This document shows, one piece after another, positions 1 to 8,194 of a DNA stretch of 37,392 bases. Under the pieces are notes generated by a model. That model saw only the letters and a list, made by a program, of their open reading frames with translations, ran no database searches and was not told the DNA's origin. Position numbers and translations under genes: made by a program. Origin of the DNA: Paenibacillus xylaniclasticus (lineage in GTDB: Bacteria; Bacillota; Bacilli; Paenibacillales; Paenibacillaceae); contig NZ_BIML01000039.1 in the NCBI RefSeq assembly GCF_004001065.1, positions 1 through 37,392 on the forward strand, read 5' to 3'. Position 1 is the first letter of the stretch. Every line of letters starts with the position of its first letter.

Positions 1-2283
1 CCATGCCGCCGTCACTGCGGCGACGCCGTCGTCGGCACGGCCGGCGGCGTGCCGCGCTGCTTGCGCGAGCGCTTCGCCCGCTCGCGCAGCAGCGTCGGCG
101 GCATGCGAGGCCGCCGCCGACAGCCAGGCCCGAACGCCGCCAGCATCGCTGGCGTTCGGGCCTGGGGCAGCAGCATCGGGGCTGGTTGCCCCCGATGCGC
201 TGCCGCCGTAGGCCGCGGACGGCTGGTCCGCGGCCGCGCCGGCAAAGCCCGGCGTCGGTTCGAACGGCACCCAGCCGATGCCGGGAAAATATACCTCAAC
301 CCACGCGTGCGCATCCAAACGACGCACAACATACGTCTTCGCGGCTTGCCCATGCGCCCATGAAGCAACCGTCACATCTTTGCCATTGGACCATATCCCG
401 CCATCCGGATTGAACTCTAGCACACCTGGCGCGAACCCTTTCACCCATCGCGCTGGAATGCCCTGCGTTCGCAGCATAACGACCATCGCCGTTGAGAAGT
501 GGACGCAGTATCCCTGCTTCTGCTCGAATAGAAAATCGTCAACGAAATCCGCTCCAGCCGGCGGCTCTGAAGTTTTGTCCAACGTGTAAGTGTAATGGGT
601 TTTCAAGAAGCTCTCAATCGCCTGGACTTTCGCATACCGGTCCGGCTTGTCCTGTCCGCCCGCTTGGTCGGCTATAATCTGTGCAGTCATCTCCGCTATA
701 CGATTAGGTAAACTTGCCGGAAGCTTCGTATATTTGTCCCGTATCGGCTCTGGATCGGCCGGCTCGGACCACGACTCTCCGTTATAATCGTCCGCCCACG
801 AGCCTTGGCGCAAATACGAATCGTCCTTTGGCAGAGCTTGCGCTTTAATCGTATAAGAGGATACACGGATCGTCTTCCCTGGAGCCGACAGCATGCCGCT
901 CTCTTGATCCTGCCAGTACTGCAGCAGCCGATGGGCAGGCTGATCTGCGACCAATTCAGAGACAACAGCCTTTCCTCCTCCGGCGAACAATGGAAGGCCC
1001 GTCTGAGGCTCCATGTAACGGAAGGTTTGGGTTACGACAGTTTGTACCCCTTCTCGCTTGTCGAGACCTGGTCCTTCCTCCACCTCCGAAGCACCGCCTG
1101 CCCGAGCCTTACTTTGTGCCGCTGTCTCCACAGCGTTGTCTGTCCGTTCTTGCTCCAACGTCTCTGAGACGACGATGGCGTCATCCTCTTGATCCGCCGT
1201 TCCCGCACCACCGATGCTCTTCTCTGTAATCGGCAGGCTTGTCCATTCCACAGGCTCATCAGCCCAACCGCGTCCGGTATAGACCGATTTGGACGCTCCA
1301 CGCCAATACATCGCCTCCTCTGACGAGACGGTAAACAGAGGACGGTCATCTGCCGACAGCGCTCCGCCGAGCTCTCGATCATCGAAACCATATCCAGACG
1401 TTGAGGCGTCGGCGAAACCCGATCGCACAGAAGCCGTTCGAGATGCCGCATATTGCTCCGACATTCTCGCAAGCTCTCCATGCCAGCGCTCCGTCCATTC
1501 CGCCGTCCACGCTGCCGGCTCCGCGGCCCAATGTTTGTCCGTCGAGCCAAGCAATGCCGCTATAGCCAGCAATGTAGCCGCAAGGGCGGTACCGCCTGTC
1601 CATTCGCTGCGCCAACCGGCTGACCTGCCGGCATATTGGCTGTTGTCGACCCCCATACCATGCAATCGATGTACGCGCGCAAGCGTAACCGCAGCTGCGA
1701 GCAGAAGCCATTCTAACGATGCCCGCACGAGCCCCCATTGCGTATCCATGCCAAGCCACTCATGCAGCATAAGCAAATAAAGCACAGTCGTTATACCGAT
1801 GCCATGCGCGAACTGTCTCGCCCAAATAATAAGCTGAAGCGCCGGCACGAGCAGCGCCCAGCCGATTAACAGCACGAGGGCACGCACTTCACCTGATAAG
1901 AGCCAGAAGCCGCCGTCCGCAATCGCGGCCACCTCATCTGCCAATCGTGACGGCAACCCGATCAGCCAATCGGCCGGACCAGCAGCATCATAGCCATACA
2001 GCCGCCACAGCGTAAACAAGATTACGAGCACATTCCACAGAAAAGCCACACCTGCTCGAAGCCTGAACAGTTCGCCGGCCGCAAAGCAGCATACGGCGAT
2101 CAGCAGCGGCGCGTAATCGACGGAGGACCCGTCACGATCGAACGATACCGTCCACGGCCATATCCATTCCACCAGCAGCCCGTACAGCAGTAAGCTTGTC
2201 CATAACCGATGAGCCCATGGAACCGCCTCATTCAGGCTGAGCGTCTTTATATTCGTTTGTTCTTTATTGACCCGCTCCTTCAT
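1..2283 (-). CDS. TgpA-like membrane transglutaminase (3' end outside window)
   Basis: A membrane-anchored transglutaminase-like protein; 761 codons are visible before the left edge. The frame is open from ATG 2283 to the edge. The start overlaps the DUF58 gene end by 20 bp and has GGAAGG about 10 nt upstream. The first ~220 residues hold several hydrophobic segments. The extracytoplasmic transglutaminase core has the catalytic Cys at about residue 593 in GYCVHFSTAMVVMLR and the His at about residue 659 in DAHAWVEVYF, followed by GWVPFEPTPGF. After the core comes an Ala/Gly/Pro-rich low-complexity linker of very high GC. A further membrane segment and a DUF4129-like tail are usual in the family but would lie outside the window. 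The order moxR-DUF58-tgpA is a widespread triad; its substrate is not established. Confidence 0.9.
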   Translation of the reverse strand, partial: MKERVNKEQTNIKTLSLNEAVPWAHRLWTSLLLYGLLVEWIWPWTVSFDRDGSSVDYAPLLIAVCCFAAGELFRLRAGVAFLWNVLVILFTLWRLYGYDAAGPADWLIGLPSRLADEVAAIADGGFWLLSGEVRALVLLIGWALLVPALQLIIWARQFAHGIGITTVLYLLMLHEWLGMDTQWGLVRASLEWLLLAAAVTLARVHRLHGMGVDNSQYAGRSAGWRSEWTGGTALAATLLAIAALLGSTDKHWAAEPAAWTAEWTERWHGELARMSEQYAASRTASVRSGFADASTSGYGFDDRELGGALSADDRPLFTVSSEEAMYWRGASKSVYTGRGWADEPVEWTSLPITEKSIGGAGTADQEDDAIVVSETLEQERTDNAVETAAQSKARAGGASEVEEGPGLDKREGVQTVVTQTFRYMEPQTGLPLFAGGGKAVVSELVADQPAHRLLQYWQDQESGMLSAPGKTIRVSSYTIKAQALPKDDSYLRQGSWADDYNGESWSEPADPEPIRDKYTKLPASLPNRIAEMTAQIIADQAGGQDKPDRYAKVQAIESFLKTHYTYTLDKTSEPPAGADFVDDFLFEQKQGYCVHFSTAMVVMLRTQGIPARWVKGFAPGVLEFNPDGGIWSNGKDVTVASWAHGQAAKTYVVRRLDAHAWVEVYFPGIGWVPFEPTPGFAGAAADQPSAAYGGSASGATSPDAAAPGPNASDAGGVRAWLSAAASHAADAAARAGEALAQAARHAAGRADDGVAAVTAAW

Positions 2284-3847
2284 TCGCATCACCGCCTTCC
2301 GCCTCTGCTCCTTGGCCCGACAGAGCTTCTTCGTCGGCAATAACCGCCCATACGACTCGAATTCCGGCGCTTTCCCAGTCACGCTTACGCTCTCTCATTC
2401 CAATTGAAGGGACTTTATTCGGCGTAAGCACATGCACCTCCGGCCGGCAGCCGTTCACCGAAGCCAGCGCGGCAAGCTGTTCACCGAGCTCCCCATTCCG
2501 CCACTCAGCGGTAACGACGATAATTGTCGCTCCGCGAGGCAATGAACCATTAACGCTTGTCCAGGGTGCCGACTCTCCGACAGCCACAGCCATCTGCGGA
2601 CGCAGCCGAGCAAGCCGCTCCAGCGCTTCCCTCTCATAAGACCGTCGTGTGCGGGACGTACCACTCTGGCGGCCCGTATACGGCTGTACTTCACCTAACA
2701 GCCGGAATGGAATCCGTTCCGTAGCCGCGTGACGTACAAGCTCCGCCGTATAGCCAGCCGCGCAATCGAACAGCCGGTCGTCGCCATTATAGGAGGCGTA
2801 CATAGTGTCCATAGCAATGAGCAGCTCCGCAGGACGCGTAGTCCATTCCCTCTTAGTCAGCCAAGCTCCCCCGCGGGCAACCGTACGCCAATCGATTCGC
2901 CTTGCATTATCACCCAATCGGTACGGAATACACTGCGTTCCGCTTCGGTCCGCCGTTGTTCGTTGCCGCTGGGAACGTGCCATACGACCTATATGCGTGG
3001 ACAATCCTTCCCTTTCATACCCTCTGTCTTGAACCGACGCCTTACTGCCGCCATAGCGGGGCGCTTCGATCGCACCATGCCACGCAGGCATAACAAGAAA
3101 CGATTGTGCCAAAGAGGCAGATGCCCCATTGACGGTAGTGCCTTGATTATCCGCCCTTGCAATGCAGCGGCGTATAGCCGTCAAGCCAAACATATCTCCG
3201 AATACAGCCTCCACCGGTAGAAAATGATACTCCCCGCGCTCAAGCCCTCGTATCGTATATTGAATTTGCCAGCTTGAGCTAGTCCAAGGGAGCGTGATAT
3301 GTCGAAACTGTACAGTCCGAACCCTGGCCCCGCTGTCGTTCATGAGCGTTTCTTGGACAGAAACCCATAGAAGCGGCAGCGGAAGGCGGGAACGTACATC
3401 GAGTTTCACCTTAAGTTCACCGCCTGCCGATCCTTCAACAGACGACAGCTCGCGGGACATTTGTAACCGGGACATACGAGCCGCAACGAGCGGAAGCAGC
3501 CCTTGAAGCAGCATTCCTGTCAGGATGACCGCAATAAATATTTCCGGCATATGTCCTCTCGTCAAGGCAGCATAAACGGTGAACAGCCAGCCACTGATAA
3601 GAAGCGACCACAAATAATAGCGGGTCGAATAGACTGGCTCCCGCTCCGCAGCTGCCGACGGTTTGCCTGCCGGCTTCGCTTTCAATGCCGCCCGAGGTCT
3701 GCCGCCTATCAGCGCAGCGGTTCCCGCAGCAGACAAGCTGGCGCCATGCCCTGCCGCACCACCCAATCCGGCTCCTCGCTCGCTGGATAGCCGCTTATCT
3801 CTATTAACTCCTGCACCGAACCTGCGATTTTGTTTGCTGCCCTTCAT
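2264..3847 (-). CDS. DUF58 domain protein
   Basis: A 527-aa DUF58 protein, the usual middle member of the moxR-DUF58-transglutaminase triad. After a basic, Ala-rich N-terminus there are two hydrophobic segments at about residues 77-115 (WSLLISGWLFTVYAAL and the MPEIFIAVILTGML stretch). The family hallmark lies in the second half: YRLGDNARRIDWRTVARGG followed by WLTKREW. A von Willebrand-A-like beginning, ELLIAMDTMYASY, comes just after it. The start codon overlaps the moxR stop as ATGA, and its own end overlaps tgpA by 20 bp, so the three are probably translationally coupled. Members are thought to act with MoxR ATPases in assembly or chaperoning at the membrane; the exact role here is unknown. 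Confidence 0.9.
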   Translation of the reverse strand: MKGSKQNRRFGAGVNRDKRLSSERGAGLGGAAGHGASLSAAGTAALIGGRPRAALKAKPAGKPSAAAEREPVYSTRYYLWSLLISGWLFTVYAALTRGHMPEIFIAVILTGMLLQGLLPLVAARMSRLQMSRELSSVEGSAGGELKVKLDVRSRLPLPLLWVSVQETLMNDSGARVRTVQFRHITLPWTSSSWQIQYTIRGLERGEYHFLPVEAVFGDMFGLTAIRRCIARADNQGTTVNGASASLAQSFLVMPAWHGAIEAPRYGGSKASVQDRGYEREGLSTHIGRMARSQRQRTTADRSGTQCIPYRLGDNARRIDWRTVARGGAWLTKREWTTRPAELLIAMDTMYASYNGDDRLFDCAAGYTAELVRHAATERIPFRLLGEVQPYTGRQSGTSRTRRSYEREALERLARLRPQMAVAVGESAPWTSVNGSLPRGATIIVVTAEWRNGELGEQLAALASVNGCRPEVHVLTPNKVPSIGMRERKRDWESAGIRVVWAVIADEEALSGQGAEAEGGDANEGAGQ

Positions 3848-4881
3848 GAGCGCCGCCTTCCTCCGGCTACAGATGCAGGAAGCGGCTTTCGCTCAATAAT
3901 GCTCGCCAGCACCGATGCCGCCGTGTGACCGGACGCCGCATATGCAGGCAATACCGTCAACCGGTGCGCAAGAACCGGCTCAGCTGTCGAGAGCAGATCG
4001 TCCGGCAGCAGAAACCGCCGCCCCTCCATATAAGCGGCAGCCTGCGCGGCTCGAAGCCAATCGCGCGAGGCGCGAGGGCTGGCGCCACTGTCCAGCTCCA
4101 CTGCCGACCTTGTCTCGTTCACGATTGCGACAGCATAAGGCAGCAGGTCGGAATGTACATGAACAAGACGACATTCCCGCTGCATCCGCTGCCATTCTTC
4201 GACCGCAATGACCGGCTTGATCGTCCCAGGATCAACGGTGCGGTTATCGGCAAGCGCAGCGAGCATGCGCGTCTCATGCTCCATCGACGGGTAGCCGATC
4301 GACAGCCGCATCATAAACCGGTCCATTTGCGCTTCGGGCAGCGCGAATGTGCCTTCATAGTCCCATGGGTTTTGCGTAGCGATCAGCATGAATGGGGCCG
4401 GCAGCGCGCGGCTTTCGCCATCGGTCGTCACGCACCTCTCCTCCATCGCCTCCAGCAGCGCCGATTGCGTACGCGGCGGCGTCCGGTTCAGCTCGTCAGC
4501 TAGCACAACATTTGCCATAATCGGCCCTGGCACGAATAGAAACGAGCCGTTCCGGCCATCCCATACCGACCCTCCCGTCACATCCGCAGGCTGCATATCT
4601 GACGTTAACTGGATTCGTTTGAATTGTCCGCCGATGACGGCAGCGAAAGCCCGCGCAAGCATCGTTTTGCCTACGCCCGGCATATCCTCCAGCAGCACAT
4701 GCCCACCGGCGAGAAACGCGACGAGCACCTTCGTTATGACGTCCTCCTTGCCGTACAGCACCGTTCCGATTCGATCTCTCATTCGCTCCAGCAGCCTCTC
4801 CGGCGGCTCATGCCATTCTCCCGCTCCGCTCCGCTGCTTGCCCTCGTCTGCCCGCCGCCCGAAGCCCGTTACGATTGTCAT
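3844..4881 (-). CDS. MoxR-family AAA+ ATPase
   Basis: A cytoplasmic MoxR ATPase of 345 aa from the preferred ATG at 4881. Walker A is EDMPGVGKTMLARAF, followed by NVVLADELNRTPPRTQSALL (Walker B and the MoxR-typical N-R-x-P-P-x-x-Q segment) and sensor region FMLIATQNPWDYEGT. The C-terminal lid segment includes SPRASRDWLRAAQAAA. The frame stays open upstream to a TTG at 5046, but those codons read through a perfect terminator hairpin and its T-tracts, so the longer start is rejected. An AGGAAAGGA sequence lies about 11 nt before ATG 4881. It is the first gene of the operon with DUF58 and tgpA. MoxR proteins are generally regarded as chaperone-like assembly factors. Confidence 0.92.
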   Translation of the reverse strand: MTIVTGFGRRADEGKQRSGAGEWHEPPERLLERMRDRIGTVLYGKEDVITKVLVAFLAGGHVLLEDMPGVGKTMLARAFAAVIGGQFKRIQLTSDMQPADVTGGSVWDGRNGSFLFVPGPIMANVVLADELNRTPPRTQSALLEAMEERCVTTDGESRALPAPFMLIATQNPWDYEGTFALPEAQMDRFMMRLSIGYPSMEHETRMLAALADNRTVDPGTIKPVIAVEEWQRMQRECRLVHVHSDLLPYAVAIVNETRSAVELDSGASPRASRDWLRAAQAAAYMEGRRFLLPDDLLSTAEPVLAHRLTVLPAYAASGHTAASVLASIIERKPLPASVAGGRRRS

Positions 4882-4996
4882 CGCTCCACTCGTCCTTTCC
4901 TGGCCGTAGTCTAGAAATCTTTCATTCCACTCTTCTACTTGCCAGTCTCTCCGAAATAGGCGGCGGTTAGACGTCGAAACCCAAATCTCCTTCCTA

Positions 4997-5043
4997 TAAA
5001 AAAAGATAAAAAAAGAGTCTGCACCATCACCATGTGCAGACTC
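4997..5043 (-). terminator. Rho-independent terminator upstream of moxR
   Basis: Perfect 10-bp stem GAGTCTGCAC / GTGCAGACTC with a 9-nt loop. On the minus strand it is followed by two runs of seven T. It ends a minus-strand transcript before moxR, but no convincing gene lies directly upstream of it, because the CDF gene already has its own terminator. Confidence 0.85.
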
Positions 5044-5265
5044 CAATTCAATCTTTCGTACTTCACCGCTCTATACGCATACGCCGTTCCCACCAGCTTG
5101 CTCATCATTAATTCTGTAGAATCTGCAGTTTTGTCACTCCTATTGCGAACACGGGTGGAGGTCACAGCACAACATGCAGGGATTTATGCCAATTCAGACG
5201 TTCAAATGAGGTTGGCGGTCGAAAAGCCTGCATACTGCACAGTCTTTTCCGCTCAACCAGCGGCA

Positions 5266-5296
5266 AACGAGAAAATGCCTGCATTAAATGCAGGCA
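5266..5296 (-). terminator. Terminator of the CDF transporter gene
   Basis: Inverted repeat TGCCTGCA / TGCAGGCA with a 5-nt AT loop, 28 bp after the CDF stop. It is followed on the minus strand by TTTTCTCGTTT. Confidence 0.8.
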
Positions 5297-5323
5297 CTGG
5301 TGCGTTCCTTCCGTGCAATCCGA

Positions 5324-6214
5324 TCAAGATTTGTACCAAGGATTTAGATGGATCAGCACTTCTCCTACATCATCGTGCTTATCCATAATCGCTTTCTTTA
5401 TTTCCCGGGTAACATCATGCCCCTGTTGGATCGTCATCTCAGCCGGAATACTGACCCGAACATCGACCAGAATATAATGGCCATGCTCCCGCGCACGGAG
5501 ACGATCAATTCGTTTGACAGCCGAAACAGTGTAAATAAGCGCCTCATACTCGCTGAGCTTCTGCTCGCTGATCGTTTTCTCCATCAGAATGTCCATCGAT
5601 TCGCGCGCCATCTCGTACGCCAGCTTCAAGACGAGGAACGAGACAATAATACCAGCCGCAGGATCGCCGTATAACAACAATGAAAGATCGTAAGCTTCGC
5701 CAATCATGGAAAGCCCGATGCCGACCACGGCCGCAATGGAAGCATAGACGTCGGCCAGGTGATCGTAGGCGGTTGCAATAAGCGCTTTGCTGTTCGATTG
5801 TCGGCCAAGCCGCATCGTATAAAGGTACAGCACCAGCTTCCAAATTAACGATACGATGGCAGCCGCTAAAGCGATCCAGCTTGCTTTGGCCGGCTCCTCC
5901 CAGAACGCTAGGACCGCATGATAGCCCATATAGATCGAAGCTAACGCAAGAATGAATGCAACAATGCCTGAACCGAGCACCTCGGCTTTGCCGTGTCCGT
6001 ATGGATGATCCTCATCAGCCGGCTGCTTCGATATTTTCATCGAGCTAAGCGCAGCGCCTGTCGCAATAACGTCGCCGGCATTATGAATCCCGTCGGCCAA
6101 TAGCACCTGGCTTTTAAACAGCACACCCACGATCACCTTAATGGCGGTTAGAAAAATGTTGCTGAACAAGCTGATCCACACCGCTGCGATCGAGGAATTG
6201 TTTTCTGCCTTCAT
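5324..6214 (-). CDS. Cation diffusion facilitator (CDF) metal exporter
   Basis: A 296-aa CDF-family proton-driven divalent metal exporter of the cytoplasmic membrane, with about six membrane helices and a C-terminal cytoplasmic dimerization domain. TM2 carries the metal-site motif H-x-x-x-D in ADGIHNAGDV, followed by the family signature DHPYGHGKAEVLG. TM5 has D-x-x-x-D in YDHLADVYAS. The site is therefore HD-DD, unlike the HD-HD of typical zinc exporters such as the one at 32391, so manganese or iron are possible cargoes; specificity is not proven. The start is ATG with GGGGG about 10 nt upstream. It is a single-gene unit bounded by terminators on both sides. Confidence 0.92.
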   Translation of the reverse strand: MKAENNSSIAAVWISLFSNIFLTAIKVIVGVLFKSQVLLADGIHNAGDVIATGAALSSMKISKQPADEDHPYGHGKAEVLGSGIVAFILALASIYMGYHAVLAFWEEPAKASWIALAAAIVSLIWKLVLYLYTMRLGRQSNSKALIATAYDHLADVYASIAAVVGIGLSMIGEAYDLSLLLYGDPAAGIIVSFLVLKLAYEMARESMDILMEKTISEQKLSEYEALIYTVSAVKRIDRLRAREHGHYILVDVRVSIPAEMTIQQGHDVTREIKKAIMDKHDDVGEVLIHLNPWYKS

Positions 6215-6247
6215 CTTTTATAACCCCCTGCACAATTGTTGCCGCCA

Positions 6248-6283
6248 GGAAACAAAAAACCTCGACCGTTTCCGATCAAGGTT
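6248..6283 (-). terminator. Terminator at distal end of cluster 2
   Basis: Stem AACCTCGACC / GATCAAGGTT (one G:U and one mismatch region) with a short loop. It is followed on the minus strand by TTTTTTGTTTCC and on plus by a weaker T-rich stretch. It lies after the SBP remnant and probably ends the cluster 2 transcript. Confidence 0.7.
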
Positions 6284-6420
6284 TGGGCATTTTTACTATT
6301 CGCAATACGTCCAGATTGTATCCTGAATCGATCCATAAAACCAATCACCGCTCTATATTCCAAAATGCTTATCTATTATAGCCTGTACCCACTCCATTCA
6401 CAAGTTATTTCAAGCAGCAT

Positions 6421-6633
6421 TTACGGAATATCCCCCGCTTGTACCACTTGCTTCCGCACGGGGATCATCAGCTGCTGCAAGTCAGCCAGTGCCTGCTCCA
6501 CATTCTTGTCCCCATCCAATATGCTGCGAACCTGCTTGGTCGCTTCTTCACGGAAGTCGCTGTAGAAAGGGCCATACCAATCCCAATCATCCAGGCTGCC
6601 GGGCTCCTTCCGATAAAAAGGTACTTTCCCCAC
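6421..6633 (-). pseudogene. C-terminal remnant of a solute-binding lipoprotein
   Basis: A 70-codon frame with no signal peptide. It begins at a GTG with no good ribosome binding site, 15 bp after the stop of the intact SBP upstream. It starts at FYRKEP and continues with the C-terminal helices of the SBP family (D-W-W/D-W, then ILDGDKNVEQALADLQQL). The SBP at 8710-10038 has the same block: FYRKEP, WWEVP, ILAGEQTVNQAL. The N-terminal ~370 residues of a normal SBP are absent. The likely origin is deletion or recombination between tandem SBP copies. A short functional protein is possible but unlikely. Confidence 0.7.
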
Positions 6634-6647
6634 TTAATGTACTATCG

Positions 6648-7949
6648 TTACTTCGCCGATCTCAGCACCGATTCTGCCTGCTGCTGAGTCTGGGCAAGGG
6701 CCTCTTCAATCGTCGCCTCGCCAGTAAGCACTCTATTCATTTCGTTTTGCCGAATTTGCTTTATTCTCGCAGACAACTCGAAATCAACAGCTTCCAAATT
6801 AACAACTTTTCTCCGCTTATAGGAAAGCAAAGTGAAAGGCTCTAGACTATTCGCATCTTGATTTAATATCGTTCTTGTCAGTAAAGATGACTTACCAGAA
6901 GCAAGCTTCTTTGCTCGTTCTTCGCTATTCATATATTGAACAAACGTCCAGGCTCCTTCCGAATTCAAAGATGAGCTACCTATCGAATAGATTATTCCCG
7001 GTGTAAGATCCCCTTGATCACGGGTGTTCGGATCAACTGGCTGCGTCACCGCCCCCCATCTTGGTACATTTGAGTTGGCAGAAAACATGCGGAACGTATT
7101 ATATCCACCGAGCATCATCGCGATCTTCCCCTGAGCGAACAATTCGTAAGCTTGATGGCCCGCCCCCCCCTCCTCCTCTGACATGTATAAGTGGCCCGAA
7201 CTGGCAGCTTCCACGGCTATTTCATAAATTTTTTTCCATTCGCCACTGTCCGCCGTTATTTTTAGCTGATCCCAGTTTATATAGTTCACCCCCCATGTTG
7301 CCGCAATACGGTCAGCTAAACCTAGTGCATCGCCATCGCCTCCAAGGTGTAGTCCATACAACGGTTCTCCGTTGCTCAACTTGTCAGGAACTCGACTCGC
7401 AAGCGCAAGCAATTCCTCCCAACTCATCTGATTAACCGGATGCGCGATACCGAACTGTTCGAGTATTTCCATGTTGTAAAACAGAACCGTAGAATCATAA
7501 GTCGGAGTTAATCCTGTCAGCAATCCGCCCCCTTGCTGCTTAATCCATTCCAGCACCCCTTGATTCATATCTTCCGTTGGAAAGTCGTCCCGCTGAATCA
7601 GCGGCGATAAATCTGCGTATGCATCGCGCGCCGCGAGTGGACTAAACGTAAGCGCGTCACCAATAATGACGTCCGGGTTCTCGTTTTCGACATACTGTCC
7701 GAATTGCTGATACGCTTTGACCGGATCGCCTGACAACGCTTTCATATCAATGAACTCCACATTCAATTCAGGGTATTCCTCCTTAAACGAGCGCAGCCCT
7801 TGTCTCTGAACATCCTCTTCCGATTGAATCGATACGATCCTAATCTTCCCGCTCCCCTTCTTGTCAATGTCACTCGAGCACCCAGTTCCGAGTATAGCTA
7901 TTGATATTACTGCACCTACAATCACAAACTTCTGCATATTCCAATTCAC
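6648..7949 (-). CDS. Extracellular solute-binding lipoprotein (family 1), cluster 2 distal SBP
   Basis: A 433-aa lipoprotein of the sugar-type SBP family, expected on the outer face of the membrane. The GTG start at 7949 is chosen because AGGAAGGAG sits 7 nt upstream; the frame is open further but without a ribosome binding site. The N-terminus is basic and hydrophobic with a lipobox ending in ILGTGC, so the lipidated Cys lies about 24 residues in. The SBP fold is supported by NPDVIIGDALTFSPLA, SWEELLALASRVPDK and the C-terminal VLTGEATIEEALAQTQQQ. No importer permease gene adjoins it. A ~245-bp gap separates it from the thioredoxin-like gene upstream, so it may have its own promoter. The ligand is unknown. 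Confidence 0.88.
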   Translation of the reverse strand: MNWNMQKFVIVGAVISIAILGTGCSSDIDKKGSGKIRIVSIQSEEDVQRQGLRSFKEEYPELNVEFIDMKALSGDPVKAYQQFGQYVENENPDVIIGDALTFSPLAARDAYADLSPLIQRDDFPTEDMNQGVLEWIKQQGGGLLTGLTPTYDSTVLFYNMEILEQFGIAHPVNQMSWEELLALASRVPDKLSNGEPLYGLHLGGDGDALGLADRIAATWGVNYINWDQLKITADSGEWKKIYEIAVEAASSGHLYMSEEEGGAGHQAYELFAQGKIAMMLGGYNTFRMFSANSNVPRWGAVTQPVDPNTRDQGDLTPGIIYSIGSSSLNSEGAWTFVQYMNSEERAKKLASGKSSLLTRTILNQDANSLEPFTLLSYKRRKVVNLEAVDFELSARIKQIRQNEMNRVLTGEATIEEALAQTQQQAESVLRSAK

Positions 7950-8064
7950 AACGTTTCTCCTTCCTATCATTAGTCTGCCTTTAATTGCAACCACTTAATA
8001 TCATTCCAGAGATAACACCAGAAATGAAATGATCTAAATCGTTTTCGGTAAGTATATTCCATTC

Positions 8065-8132
8065 TATTGTGTACAAACTTATAGTGTTCCCCTCACCCTT
8101 AACTTTACAAAACAGCCCTTTCGTACACAATA
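8065..8132. repeat. 10-bp inverted repeat in the intergenic gap upstream of the distal SBP
   Basis: TATTGTGTAC at 8065-8074 and GTACACAATA at 8123-8132 are perfect inverted arms 48 bp apart, in the AT-rich space between the SBP (start 7949) and the thioredoxin-like gene (end 8195). The spacing suits an operator pair rather than a hairpin. A loose promoter (TTGTGT, 17 bp, TAAAGT on minus) overlaps it. Confidence 0.4.
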
Positions 8133-8194
8133 AGATTTATATATAATTTATGTTGTTTAATAAACATTTGTAAGTAACGATTTCGGGTTTACCT

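Noticed and set aside
3-413. Overlapping Arg/Pro-rich frames at the left edge
   Set aside because: Shadows of the Ala-rich tail of the transglutaminase gene in extremely GC-rich DNA; the real frame keeps the catalytic motifs and stays open to the edge.
4935-5165. 76-codon minus frame overlapping the moxR-proximal terminator
   Set aside because: It reads through the terminator hairpin and T-tracts, lacks a ribosome binding site and overlaps the moxR leader.
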